Of a stretch of DNA of 64,000 bases, positions 1 to 8,356 are shown piece by piece. The DNA lies in NCBI RefSeq assembly GCF_010728725.1, contig NZ_AP022606.1:3906001-3970000 (forward strand), given 5' to 3'. The notes under the pieces are model-generated. The model had not been told where the DNA came from, did not search any database, and saw nothing but the letters and a program-made list of their open reading frames with translations. Source of the DNA: Mycobacterium branderi (GTDB lineage Bacteria; Actinomycetota; Actinomycetes; Mycobacteriales; Mycobacteriaceae). The translations under genes were made by a program, and so were the position numbers. Every line of letters starts with the position of its first letter. Within the stretch, counting starts at the first letter, position 1.

Positions 1-97
1 TCGCGGTCGGCGTCGACGCGCTCGACGACCTGGTCACCCCCGAACACGCGACCACCGCAAACATCACCACGACGGCCGTCAGCGCCCTGCAAACCAC
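1..97 (-). CDS. Probable lipoprotein, N-terminus only (cut by window edge)
   Basis: From a GTG at 97 the leftward frame gives a short polar start with one Arg, a hydrophobic stretch of about 12 residues and a lipobox-like FAVVACSG, then a Ser/Thr-rich segment. This is the shape of a mycobacterial lipoprotein signal peptide with lipidated Cys at about residue 18. It lies 26 bp beyond the stop of the upstream GH172-type gene on the same strand, so co-transcription is plausible. A GTG at 130 is an alternative start. The rest of the protein is outside the window and the family cannot be named. The rightward frame through the same bases (stop at 210-212) is also open and could instead be the C-terminus of a converging gene. 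Both frames share third codon positions, so GC3 cannot decide. Confidence 0.4.
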   Translation of the reverse strand, partial: MVCRALTAVVVMFAVVACSGVTRSSSASTPTA

Positions 98-123
98 CCC
101 GCCATTGTCGACGACCGAGCTGC

Positions 124-2175
124 TTACCACCAGGGGGTTTCACTACTTTGCGCGCCCGTCAGCGTGTCCACGTGGTAGCGGCTGGCGGTCCATGGCGGTG
201 CATCGGCAGTAGGTGCCAGTGTGACAGTGACGCGCTCCTTGCCCGTTGTGAGAAAGGCAGGTACCAGGTACATGTCATCGAGCCAACGGTGTATGCCGTT
301 GCTGCGGGGCTGTAACCATGTACCGGCGGGAATGCCGTCTATGGCTACGTCGGCCGACTGAAATCCCGCTGCTTGGTCCGACGTGCGGCGCAGCAGGATG
401 CCGTGGTTGTCCGGGGCGAGTGCGACGTCGAAGGTGGTCGCAGTTTGGGTGGCGTGGACTACCCCCACGACTGGGCGGGTGTCTTCACTGCCCTCGTATT
501 GGCTGACCAGCAGTTGGTCACTGGCGTCAGCATCGTCGTAGCCGTGCAGGATTCGGCTGACGGGGTCGGTGGGGTTGACGTCGTCGCTCGGTGTGGCGGC
601 GTCGTCGGGTAGTGCGTAGAGGAAAGCCGTTGAGCTGTAGTCGGGTTGGACCATGTTGCGTTTGCCGTGCTCGATGCCGAATCGGATCGCCGAGTGGTAG
701 TCGATAGCCTCGGCGAGCATGAGCCGGTAGGCAGCCACGCAGTAGTCTGCGCATCCGCCGGTGGCCGTACGTTGATCCGGCTGTCCGGTGAGCGGATCGC
801 TGAAGTGCTTGCCGTTCTTGAAATACCAGCCGCCCTCGTAGAAGTCCTCGGTGCCGGTGCCGTACCACTGGGGCGATTCGGCACCGTCGGTGTATACGCG
901 TTCGGCTCCTTCCAGAAAGTAGGGAGCGTCATCGCTGAACGACGTCCTGATCCGACTACCGTGGATGGTGTGGCTGACGCCAACAAACTTGCCGTGGCCG
1001 TGTTCGTCGGCGAACAACCAGTCCTGACCCACTGTCGTTGGTCCGGCGTGCGAGCGCGCGGTGAAGTAGCCGGCGCGACCACTCGCCAATGCGGGTCCCC
1101 ACTGGGGGTCGGGTGTGATCACGACATCGCTGTCGATACCCGCTACGGGATCGCCCGTCGTATTGACGATGGCGACTTGCGCTGAGCGGGCGAACGGCAT
1201 CGGCCACCACGCCGACAACGACAGCGGCCCCCCGGGCTGCGGGATCGCGGCGAACAGCAGCGATCGCACGTCATTGACGCCCAGGCCTGCACCGAAGAAT
1301 TCGCCAAGGGGCGAGTCGACCCTGGTTTCGCCGTCGAACTCGATCTGCAGCCGCAACCCGGACAGGAGTTGATCCGTCGGCAACCATAGGTGCAGCGCCG
1401 AAACACTCCCTGGCCCAGTCGATTCCGCGATCGTCACGCCATGTCCGGCGGGGAGATCGACGACGCGACTGGTATGCACCGCCGCGGGTGCGGCGGGCTT
1501 GGGGTCGGCGGTGCCCGCGGCGCGGAGCATGGCAACTACGTCGAGCGCGGTATCGGAGCGCGAGAAAGTGGTCACGCCGTCGGCTGTCGAGAAGTGTCGA
1601 TAATCGACGTGGTAGTACTCCAAATTGGACGCGACGCTGATCCGCATCGACTCCCGATACGGCATCGGCACCTTGACGTAAACTCCGCCCGGCGATTGGG
1701 CAGCGTTGGCTACCAGAGGCCATACGAACGGCGCACCCAGCGCTCCATCGACCAACGATTGCAATGGTGCGTCGATCGCCGTCTGTCCATCCAGCTCGAT
1801 GCGGATCGTTCCCAGCGCGGTCACATTGCCGCCATCGCGGGTGAACCAGATCGAATCAATCTCTCCCGCACCGCGATCCTCCGCGATGACACAGCCGGCA
1901 CCCCCGAAAGCCAGACATCCCCCGCTGCCGTTCTTGTTGCCGGTGGAGATGTCGAAATCGCCGCCGCTGCGATCAAAGCTCGAGACCTGCAGGCTTTGCG
2001 TGTCGGAGCTCAGGTACGGCAACCGATCCAAGCGCCGATAGGTGTCCCAACCCACCAGCCGGACGCCGGAACTTGCGACCACCGGCTCGGCCGACGCTAC
2101 GCCGACGGCACCGACACCGGCCACCCCGGACAGCAGTACCACCGCTGCAGACAACGCCCGAGCGGCCAACCGCAT
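124..2175 (-). CDS. Secreted DUF2961 / GH172-type glycoside hydrolase
   Basis: This is a 683-residue protein. It starts with a Sec signal peptide (Met-Arg, then an Ala/Leu/Val-rich core ending near ASAEP at about residue 30), so it acts outside the membrane. The body has the DUF2961 pattern: an N-terminal jelly-roll-like part with an FDGETRVDSPLGEFF motif and a later GTGTEDFYEGGW motif carrying conserved acidic residues. DUF2961 is now CAZy family GH172, whose members include difructose-anhydride enzymes and exo-D-arabinofuranosidases. In mycobacteria a role on arabinogalactan or lipoarabinomannan arabinan is the natural inference. The start at 2175 was chosen over longer in-frame starts because it begins the signal peptide exactly. 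The family call is firm, the substrate is inferred. Confidence 0.85.
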   Translation of the reverse strand: MRLAARALSAAVVLLSGVAGVGAVGVASAEPVVASSGVRLVGWDTYRRLDRLPYLSSDTQSLQVSSFDRSGGDFDISTGNKNGSGGCLAFGGAGCVIAEDRGAGEIDSIWFTRDGGNVTALGTIRIELDGQTAIDAPLQSLVDGALGAPFVWPLVANAAQSPGGVYVKVPMPYRESMRISVASNLEYYHVDYRHFSTADGVTTFSRSDTALDVVAMLRAAGTADPKPAAPAAVHTSRVVDLPAGHGVTIAESTGPGSVSALHLWLPTDQLLSGLRLQIEFDGETRVDSPLGEFFGAGLGVNDVRSLLFAAIPQPGGPLSLSAWWPMPFARSAQVAIVNTTGDPVAGIDSDVVITPDPQWGPALASGRAGYFTARSHAGPTTVGQDWLFADEHGHGKFVGVSHTIHGSRIRTSFSDDAPYFLEGAERVYTDGAESPQWYGTGTEDFYEGGWYFKNGKHFSDPLTGQPDQRTATGGCADYCVAAYRLMLAEAIDYHSAIRFGIEHGKRNMVQPDYSSTAFLYALPDDAATPSDDVNPTDPVSRILHGYDDADASDQLLVSQYEGSEDTRPVVGVVHATQTATTFDVALAPDNHGILLRRTSDQAAGFQSADVAIDGIPAGTWLQPRSNGIHRWLDDMYLVPAFLTTGKERVTVTLAPTADAPPWTASRYHVDTLTGAQSSETPWW

Positions 2176-2317
2176 AGGGACAAACGTTACTTTTCGGCAC
2201 GGTGGGCGGATACTGCATCCGGGCGTAGGCAGATCCCCCACTTTTGACCGAGAGGCAATCGGTGACCCATTCACACCGGCGGCGTGCTGTGACCGGCGTC
2301 GGCACCTGGGCGCCACG

Positions 2318-2758
2318 GTGACCGCGGATCGCTGTTTTGCCAGCGTGATGCTCGACGAGGAACTGTGGCGCTCGCTGGCGGCGATCGGTGCAGACCACCA
2401 GGTGGCCTGGGTGCATGGCTGTGCCCTCGAGCACGGTCACGGCGGTGAGCACCGGGCCTTGGCGTACCGCGACGGCGGGCAGGACTACTGGGTGCAATGG
2501 GACGAGAAGAGAAAGCCGCGCCTCGACACGGCCGTCGACGCCACACCGCCTGCGCCGCAACCGGCGCCACCGCCGACCCTAACGTCCCCGGCGTCCGCTT
2601 CTGCGCAGCCGGATTCGCCGACGTCGGTGTCCCAGACCGATGCGTTGTGGGCCATCGCCGCGGCCCTGGAGCGCCTCGCCGACGTGATCGCCGCCGCCTT
2701 CGATCCGAGCGACAAGCCGGGACGACACAGCGGCCGTGGCCACAGCCATGGATCCTGA
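2318..2758 (+). CDS. Hypothetical protein, Pro/Ala-rich linker
   Basis: I do not recognise the family. From a GTG at 2318 (ATG at 2348 is an alternative) it encodes about 146 residues. The N-terminal half is compact, with Trp, His and Cys residues (VHGCALEHGHGGEH, YWVQWDE). Then comes a Pro/Ala/Ser-rich linker and a C-terminal helix ALWAIAAALERLADVIAAAF, ending in a His-rich tail HSGRGHSHGS that could bind metal. There is no signal peptide or clear membrane segment. It is divergent from the GH172-type gene, with about 140 bp between the two starts. The open frame extends further upstream, but that part has poor coding character. Confidence 0.6.
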   Translation: MTADRCFASVMLDEELWRSLAAIGADHQVAWVHGCALEHGHGGEHRALAYRDGGQDYWVQWDEKRKPRLDTAVDATPPAPQPAPPPTLTSPASASAQPDSPTSVSQTDALWAIAAALERLADVIAAAFDPSDKPGRHSGRGHSHGS

Positions 2759-2868
2759 CTGACGGGGGCGCGTTGGCAGTATCTGGCAGTTCACCGCGTG
2801 GATCTGGCACCAGCCGTTGAGCTTCCCTAATCGGGTCGGTGCTGACAGGTCCAAGGAGGAACGCCGAA

Positions 2869-3702
2869 ATGCCACAACTCGAACTCGAGCAGGCGACCAT
2901 CGAATATCAGGAGTTGGGCCCGCAGGATTCGCCCCATGCTCCGGTCCTTTTTGTCCACGGCATCCTGGTCGACGGACGACTATGGCGCGAGGTCGCCGAG
3001 GGACTGTCGCGCCGCGGTTTTCGGTGCATCGTGCCGACGTGGCCGCTGGGCTCCCACACCATCCCGGTCACCGAACCCACCGCACTGTCGCTGGCCGGTG
3101 TCGCCGAGATGATCAACGACGTGATCGTCGCGCTCGGCCTTTCCGATGTCACGCTGGTCGGCAGCAATACCGGAGGCGGCATCTGCCAATTGATCGTCGA
3201 CACCTACCCGGACCGGATCGGCCGCCTGGTGCTGACCAACTGCGATGCCTTCGACAAGTGTCCGCCGTTTCCCTTCGACATCGTGTTCGGGTTGCTTCGC
3301 GGCCCCATTTCGATCAAGGCGCTCTTCGGGCAGATGCAATTACGGGTGCTGCGTCATTCGCCACTCGGCTTCGGTCTGCTGGCCAACCGGCCCGATCCGC
3401 ACCTCACCTCCGCCTGGCTGCAGCCCTGCCTGAGGGATTCACGCATCTGCCGCGACCTGGCGGCCTTGCTGCGCCAGGTGGCCACCACCGATCTCACCGA
3501 CGTGGCCACCCGGCTCCCCCAGTTCACCAAGCCCGTCACGCTGGTGTGGGGCCAGCGGGACCGCTGCTTCACCCCGCAGCTGGGCCGACGCCTGGCCGGG
3601 TTGTTCAGCAATGCGAAGCTGATCGAGGTGCCAGACGCGAAAACCTTTGTCGCCCTTGATGAGCCGCAGGCAGTGATCGATGCGGTAGCGGCGATCGGCT
3701 AG
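2869..3702 (+). CDS. Alpha/beta hydrolase with Asn at the nucleophile position
   Basis: A 277-residue alpha/beta hydrolase of the haloalkane dehalogenase/epoxide hydrolase type. It has the oxyanion-hole motif LFVHGILVDGRLW near residue 30, the nucleophile elbow, and RLVLTNCDAFDKCPPFPFD, which is typical of a mycobacterial group. At the elbow the usual GNDTGG or GNDSGG is GSNTGG here, so the nucleophilic Asp is Asn100 (codon AAT at 3166-3168). The start ATG at 2869 is preceded by a strong AGGAGG at 2854-2859, so I prefer it to the in-frame ATG at 2839. The substrate is unknown, and Asn at this position may abolish hydrolysis unless it deamidates. It converges with the ANTAR gene with a 1-bp gap. 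Confidence 0.85.
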   Translation: MPQLELEQATIEYQELGPQDSPHAPVLFVHGILVDGRLWREVAEGLSRRGFRCIVPTWPLGSHTIPVTEPTALSLAGVAEMINDVIVALGLSDVTLVGSNTGGGICQLIVDTYPDRIGRLVLTNCDAFDKCPPFPFDIVFGLLRGPISIKALFGQMQLRVLRHSPLGFGLLANRPDPHLTSAWLQPCLRDSRICRDLAALLRQVATTDLTDVATRLPQFTKPVTLVWGQRDRCFTPQLGRRLAGLFSNAKLIEVPDAKTFVALDEPQAVIDAVAAIG

Positions 3703-3703
3703 T

Positions 3704-3997
3704 TCAGCAACGCGACACGGCTGGCTGGGCAAAGAGATTGCCCCACTCACGGCGTGCCGCCGACTGTGCATCGGCGAACGTGCGGGATGATTTACCGCCG
3801 TTGCCCGCAAGATGCACCAGCGCCCAGGCCATCGCGAACACCGGCATCCTGTGACGCTGTGCTGCGCTGAGCAACTCGTGCAACGCCGTCTCCGAATTGC
3901 ACCGACGAACGCCGATCAGAATGCCTTGCGCCGTATCGAGAATGCGCCCATTTTGCGGGCCGGAAGAGATCTGGGAGTGGCCCCAGTCCGCCGTCAT
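3704..3997 (-). CDS. Stand-alone ANTAR-domain protein
   Basis: A 97-residue protein that is essentially one ANTAR domain (about residues 15-68): GRILDTAQGILIGVRRC, then a helix with ALHELLSAAQRHRMPV and an AMAWALVHLAG helix. This matches the three-helix ANTAR pattern (I.xAKGILM ... eAf..L...A ... vA..v). ANTAR domains bind paired RNA hairpins and act as antiterminators, usually attached to a GAF, PAS or receiver domain. Here no sensor domain is attached, so input would have to come from a partner protein or from abundance. The 30-residue tail after the domain is basic and not recognised. The domain call is from pattern only. Confidence 0.7.
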   Translation of the reverse strand: MTADWGHSQISSGPQNGRILDTAQGILIGVRRCNSETALHELLSAAQRHRMPVFAMAWALVHLAGNGGKSSRTFADAQSAARREWGNLFAQPAVSRC

Positions 3998-4212
3998 GCC
4001 GTGCTACCTCCCTTGCAGCCCCTCCATGTATTTGCCACCCACATGGCGACAAGGAATTCCGTTGGGGTGCACAACTTGCGCACTGTGCCATGATTTGTGC
4101 ATCAGCGGTAATGCACCAGATCGCCGCAGGCATCGATATGGACCTGTGATCATCTCGATGCTTTAGCGAACCGGCTCAACGAGGTTACGGAAGCACGTCC
4201 GATGTCCTTCGG
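3998..4212. other. Intergenic stretch, no feature recognised
   Basis: 215 bp lie between the start of the ANTAR gene and the stop of the HdeA-like gene. The stretch is less GC-rich than its surroundings. It presumably holds the ANTAR promoter on the minus strand, but I see no convincing -10/-35 pair or hairpin. Confidence 0.3.
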
Positions 4213-4491
4213 TCAGCCGTGGGGCGCCTCGGAGATCTTGCTGTCGGGCTTGCCGAGCGTCTGGCAGTACGTCATCGCCGACAGACGCGTTGCCGTTATC
4301 TCCACCCCGTTGGGATCGGTTCCGCTTTTGTCCTTGAGCATCTTGGTGATCTCGTCGTTCTGCTTTTTCTCGTCCTGGGTGGTGAAGTCCTTGCATTTTG
4401 TGTCGCCACCGGTGTTGACGATCTGCGACGCAGAGCATCCGCTGAACAGGAGCGCGGCGATCCCGATCGCAGCGGCTGCAACTGGCTTCAT
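4213..4491 (-). CDS. HdeA-like small lipoprotein
   Basis: A 92-residue protein with a signal peptide and lipobox LLFSGCSAS (Cys about residue 19). The mature part has two further Cys (GGDTKCKDF and MTYCQTLG) likely to form a disulfide, and the pattern DFTTQDEKKQNDEITKML common to mycobacterial proteins annotated as HdeA-like acid-stress chaperones. It would be anchored on the outer face of the membrane. A strong SD-like AGGAGG precedes the ATG, and a -10-like TATAAG reads on the minus strand at 4522-4527. The chaperone role is inferred by family resemblance only. Confidence 0.7.
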   Translation of the reverse strand: MKPVAAAAIGIAALLFSGCSASQIVNTGGDTKCKDFTTQDEKKQNDEITKMLKDKSGTDPNGVEITATRLSAMTYCQTLGKPDSKISEAPHG

Positions 4492-4601
4492 CGTGGGCCT
4501 CCTGAATCGACGTGGTAACTACTTATACACCCGTGCGCGTGATTCCAAACGCACAGCGCCTGTTCAGGAGCGAACTTCCTTGGCCTCCAATGTTTTCAGA
4601 A

Positions 4602-6059
4602 CTACATTTGCGCCCAGACGATCTTCGTTTGCAGGTAGGTCTCGATGCCCGCCTTGCCGGATTCGTAGCCCCAGCCCGATTGCTTGTATCCGCCAAAGGG
4701 CATCGAGTGATCGAATTGCATCTGGCAGTTGAGCCCGACGGTTCCGGCCTTCAGGCGCTTGGCCACCCGGTGCGCCCGGCCGAGGTCGCGGGTCCACGCC
4801 GTGGCAGCGAGCCCGTAGGTGGTGTTGTTGGCCAGGGCCACCGCTTCGTCGTCGTCGTCGAACGGCAGGATCGTGACCACGGGCCCGAAGATCTCCTCTT
4901 GGAAGAGCCGGCTCGTGTCGGGGTCGACGTTGGTGACCACGGTCGGGTGCACGAAATATCCCTTGCGGTCCAGCCGGTGGCCGCCGGTGACCAGCTCGAC
5001 GCCGTCAGCTTTGCCCTGATCGAGGTAGCCCAAGACGCGGTTGAGCTGCTTTTGACTGATCAGCGGGCCGATCATGGCGCCCTCTTCCTTGGGTCCGCCC
5101 AGTTGCATGGTGTTAGCCATGTTCGCGATGCCCTCCACGACCCGGTCGTAGACGCCGCGCTGGGCGAAGATGCGTGATCCGCACACGCAGGCCTGGCCGG
5201 AGTGGATGAAGGTGCCGAACGACGCCATCGGGATGGCCATGTCCAGATCGGCGTCGTCGAAGATCACCACGGGCGACTTGCCGCCGAGTTCCAGCGTGAC
5301 CTTGTTGAGATTGCTGCTGGCGGAGGCGTGCACGATCTCCCGGCCGACCTCGGTCGATCCGGTGAACGCGACCTTTTCGACGTCGGGATGCGCGGTGATC
5401 GCCGCGCCCGCGGTGTGCCCGTAGCCCAGCAGCAGGTTGACGACCCCCTCCGGCACCCCGGCGTCGGCCAGAATCCGGTCCAGAACCAGCGCCGACAGCG
5501 GGGTTTCCTCGGCGGGCTTGACCACGCTGCTGCAGCCCGCCGCCAGCGACGGCGCCAACTTTGCGCAGAAGTTGAACACCGGTCCGTTCCACGGGAAGAT
5601 CAGCCCCACCACGCCGTAGGGCTCGCGCAACGTGTAGACGTGCTGGTGCGATTCGATCCCGCTCAGCCCCCCGGTGTTCACGTCCCGGGCGATGCCCTCG
5701 ATCTTCGTGCACCAGCCAGCGTAGTAACGGAACCATTCGGACCCGACTTTGGTGATGATCTGGGCCTGAGCCGGCGGAATGCCGGCGTTGACGGACTCGA
5801 GTTCTGCGAGGATGTCCGCGTTCTCGTCGATCAGATCGGCGACCCGCCACAGCACCCGGGCACGCTCGTAATCGGGCATTCCCGACCACACTCCGGATTC
5901 GGCGGTCTCCTTCGCCCGCGCCACCGCCTCGTTGACGGCTTCGGGGCCGCAATCGGTGAACTCGGTGAGCTGCTCTTCGGTGGCGGGGTCGATGACAGGA
6001 ATCACCTCACCGGTGCCCGGTCGTTTACGAATCTCGTCGAGCACATCCTGGACCGTCAT
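4602..6059 (-). CDS. NAD(P)-dependent aldehyde dehydrogenase
   Basis: A 485-residue member of the aldehyde dehydrogenase superfamily at the usual length, oxidising an aldehyde to the acid in the cytoplasm. Signature elements are VIFPWNGPVFNF-type cofactor contacts (seen as LIFPWNGPVFNF), KPAEETPLSA, GSTEVGREI, the general-base Glu in LELGGKSPVV (about residue 257), and the catalytic Cys at about residue 291 in GQACVCGSR. The C-terminus holds PFGGYKQSGWGYESG. The substrate is not evident; it resembles betaine/phenylacetaldehyde-type enzymes. The gene lies directly downstream of a LacI-family regulator on the same strand, and a LacI-type palindrome at 6103-6118 is 44 bp before its ATG, so repression by that regulator is likely. 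Confidence 0.92.
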   Translation of the reverse strand: MTVQDVLDEIRKRPGTGEVIPVIDPATEEQLTEFTDCGPEAVNEAVARAKETAESGVWSGMPDYERARVLWRVADLIDENADILAELESVNAGIPPAQAQIITKVGSEWFRYYAGWCTKIEGIARDVNTGGLSGIESHQHVYTLREPYGVVGLIFPWNGPVFNFCAKLAPSLAAGCSSVVKPAEETPLSALVLDRILADAGVPEGVVNLLLGYGHTAGAAITAHPDVEKVAFTGSTEVGREIVHASASSNLNKVTLELGGKSPVVIFDDADLDMAIPMASFGTFIHSGQACVCGSRIFAQRGVYDRVVEGIANMANTMQLGGPKEEGAMIGPLISQKQLNRVLGYLDQGKADGVELVTGGHRLDRKGYFVHPTVVTNVDPDTSRLFQEEIFGPVVTILPFDDDDEAVALANNTTYGLAATAWTRDLGRAHRVAKRLKAGTVGLNCQMQFDHSMPFGGYKQSGWGYESGKAGIETYLQTKIVWAQM

Positions 6060-6102
6060 AGGTCTCCCCTTCTCGCGTCGTTGCGGGAATCGTCAGGCCG
6101 TA

Positions 6103-6118
6103 GGTTATGCGCTTAACC
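6103..6118. promoter_or_regulatory. LacI-type palindromic operator
   Basis: GGTTATGCGCTTAACC is a 16-bp palindrome centred on GCGC with a single mismatched pair. LacI/GalR-family proteins recognise just this type of site, an even palindrome with a central CG. It sits between the LacI-family gene (stop at 6133) and the aldehyde dehydrogenase ATG (6059), where it could repress the dehydrogenase. The match is seen directly; the pairing with the neighbouring regulator is inferred. Confidence 0.6.
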
Positions 6119-6132
6119 ACGGGATGTCCAGG

Positions 6133-7134
6133 CTACGTCGAGGCGCGCATGATCAGGTGGGCGACGTCGGTGGGCTGCGGAGCCGGCGGCGCCGGGTAGC
6201 CCAGTTCGCTGAGTACCGCCGCGAGCGCGGCGTCGGCCACTGCAACGGGATTGAACTCCACCGTGGTCAGCGGTGGTGAGCTGATTTCGCCCATCGGATT
6301 GGCGTCCACGCCGATCACCGCGAGGTCGGCCGGACAACGAAGTTCCGCCTCTCGGATGCCGTAGAGCACCAGGCATGCGATCTCGTCGCTTTGCGCGCAC
6401 ACTGCGGTCACGCCAGCACTGGCCCAGCGCGCCACGACGTCGGCGGCGTTGTCCAGAGTGACCTCATCGACGCTGACCGGCGGAAGCTCGTGCGCTGCGG
6501 CGGCACGGGCCACGCCTTCGAGCCAATAGTCGCCCAGCGCACGCCATTTGGGGATCGCGGTGTAAGCAAACGCGATGTTGCGGTGTCCACGGGAGACCAG
6601 GTGCTCGACGCGAAGCGCGCCGACCGACAGATGAGGATCACCGAGGGCGGGCAGCGTCCCGATCTCGATCAACGGCACGTCGGCGGCTTGCACCGCGTCG
6701 CGTGCATCGTCACTCAGCGGGAACAGGCTGGTGACGGCGATCGGATCGAGACTTTCGACCGCGTCGATGACGTGCTGGTCGTCCTCGGTTTCGAAGATCT
6801 GCACCTGCAGCAAACCGCGGCGGGCCAGTTCGGTGGTCATCAGGCTGCCGGCCTGCATCGGCATTTCCCCCACCGCTATCCGCGGCACCACATACAAGAC
6901 CACCCCGCTCTTGCCGCTGGCCAGATTGCGCGCGGCGACGTGAGGCCGGTATCCCAACTGCTCAGCCGCCCGGTAGACCGCCTCGCGGGTGCGCGAGGAG
7001 ATGCGCCGGCCCTCCGAATTGTTCAGGACATAGCTGACCGTCGCGGTCGACACGCTCGCCAGACGGGCCACGTCGGCGTGCGTGGGCCGCGTGGCTTTGG
7101 CTATGTTCGCTGCCTCACCGTCCGGATCGGCCAT
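6133..7134 (-). CDS. LacI/GalR-family transcriptional regulator
   Basis: A 333-residue regulator. The N-terminal LacI helix-turn-helix (about residues 16-60) reads ADVARLASVSTATVSYVLNN followed by the hinge-helix motif EQLGYRPHVAARNLASG. The rest is a periplasmic-binding-protein-like effector domain (GVVLYVVPRIAVGEMP, a DEIACLVLYGI segment, and LAVIGVDANPMGEISSPPLT near the C-terminus). The effector is unknown. It is divergent from a glycosyltransferase (58 bp between starts) and directly upstream of the aldehyde dehydrogenase, whose leader carries a matching palindrome. Confidence 0.9.
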   Translation of the reverse strand: MADPDGEAANIAKATRPTHADVARLASVSTATVSYVLNNSEGRRISSRTREAVYRAAEQLGYRPHVAARNLASGKSGVVLYVVPRIAVGEMPMQAGSLMTTELARRGLLQVQIFETEDDQHVIDAVESLDPIAVTSLFPLSDDARDAVQAADVPLIEIGTLPALGDPHLSVGALRVEHLVSRGHRNIAFAYTAIPKWRALGDYWLEGVARAAAAHELPPVSVDEVTLDNAADVVARWASAGVTAVCAQSDEIACLVLYGIREAELRCPADLAVIGVDANPMGEISSPPLTTVEFNPVAVADAALAAVLSELGYPAPPAPQPTDVAHLIMRAST

Positions 7135-7192
7135 GCCTCATCGTGGCACGACGACATGCGATCCGGCAGCACCGCAGGTTATGTTGCGCCCG

Positions 7193-8356
7193 ATGAAATT
7201 CGTACTGGCCGGCTATGGGGGTCGCGGCGATGTCGAGCCCTGCCTGGCCGTGGGCCGCGAACTATGGCAGCGCGGTCACGACGTCCGCATGGCGGTTCCG
7301 CCCGACATGCTGGGCTTCGCCGAGTCGGTGGGGCTTGCCGCGGTCGCCTACGGGCGGGACACCCAGGAGCAGACCAACGCGGCCACGGATTTCATTCGCC
7401 AGATGCAGAATCCGATCATTGCGCTGGCCGAAGTTGGCGAGCGGGTTACCCAGGCCAGGTTGGATAAGAGCGCGACGCTGACGTCGCTGGCCGACGGCGC
7501 GGACCTGCTTGCGGCGGGCATGAACGAGCAAGACCTCGCCGCCAATGTCGCGGAGTACCACGGCATTCCGTTGGCCGCGTTGCACTTCTTTCCGGCCCGG
7601 ATATGGTCGTCCGGCTCGCTGTACGGACCGATCACGAAGGCGGCCGAAGAGGCCCAACGCCGCGCGCTGGGCCTGCCGGAAGCAAGCGGACGCGTATCGC
7701 TGGAAATCCAGGCCTACGACAAGCTGTGTCTGCCCGGGCCGGCGACCGACTGGGTGGAATGCGACGACCGACGGCCCTTCGTCGGCGCGCTGACGCTGGG
7801 GTTGGCAACGGATGAGGACGACGAGGTCTTGGCGTGGATTGCGGCCGAAACGCCGCCGATCTACTTCGGCTTCGGCAGCACGCCGATCGCCTCCCCCGCA
7901 GACCTGCTCGACATGATCGGCGCGGCCTGCACGCAGTTGGGCCAACGGGCGCTGATATGCGCGGGCGCCAACGACTTCAGCGATCTTCCGCATCCCGAAC
8001 ACGTCAAGATTGTCCGCGCGGTGAATCACACCGCCGTGCTTCCCGCCTGCCGCGCGGCCGTCCATCACGGGGGCGCCGGCACCACGGCTGCCGGCATGCG
8101 GGCCGGAATTCCCGCGTTGATTCTCTGGCACTGGTTGGATCAGCCCATGTGGGCAGCTGGTGTCGAGCAGCTGAAAGTTGGCTCCGGGCAGCAGTTTTCG
8201 GCCGTCACCAAGGAATCGCTGGTCGCAGACCTACGCGCCATCCTTACTCCGCAATTCGCCAGCCGGGCCGCCGAGGTGGCCGCCCAGATGAGCACGCCCG
8301 CCGAAAGCGTCGCCTGTGTCGCCGACCTTCTGGAAGATGCTGCCCGCCAACATTAA
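7193..8356 (+). CDS. UGT/MurG-like glycosyltransferase
   Basis: A 387-residue GT-B fold glycosyltransferase of the GT1-type group (sterol, macrolide or glycopeptide glucosyltransferase-like). The start MKFVLAGYGGRGDVEP is the classic N-terminal acceptor-domain loop. The C-terminal donor-binding region has IYFGFGSTPI, VNHTAVLPACRAAVHHGGAGTTA (with the paired His/Gly of UGTs) and PMWAAGVEQLKVG. In mycobacteria this group includes glycopeptidolipid and phenolic glycolipid glycosyltransferases, but no adjacent GPL genes are seen and the acceptor is unknown. The ATG at 7193 was chosen because it begins the conserved motif. The 3' end overlaps the converging TenA gene by 4 bp. Confidence 0.88.
   Translation: MKFVLAGYGGRGDVEPCLAVGRELWQRGHDVRMAVPPDMLGFAESVGLAAVAYGRDTQEQTNAATDFIRQMQNPIIALAEVGERVTQARLDKSATLTSLADGADLLAAGMNEQDLAANVAEYHGIPLAALHFFPARIWSSGSLYGPITKAAEEAQRRALGLPEASGRVSLEIQAYDKLCLPGPATDWVECDDRRPFVGALTLGLATDEDDEVLAWIAAETPPIYFGFGSTPIASPADLLDMIGAACTQLGQRALICAGANDFSDLPHPEHVKIVRAVNHTAVLPACRAAVHHGGAGTTAAGMRAGIPALILWHWLDQPMWAAGVEQLKVGSGQQFSAVTKESLVADLRAILTPQFASRAAEVAAQMSTPAESVACVADLLEDAARQH

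Noticed and set aside
1..212. Plus-strand open frame ending at 210-212
   Set aside because: It would overlap the GH172-type gene tail by 89 bp; the minus-strand lipoprotein reading fits better, though it cannot be excluded.
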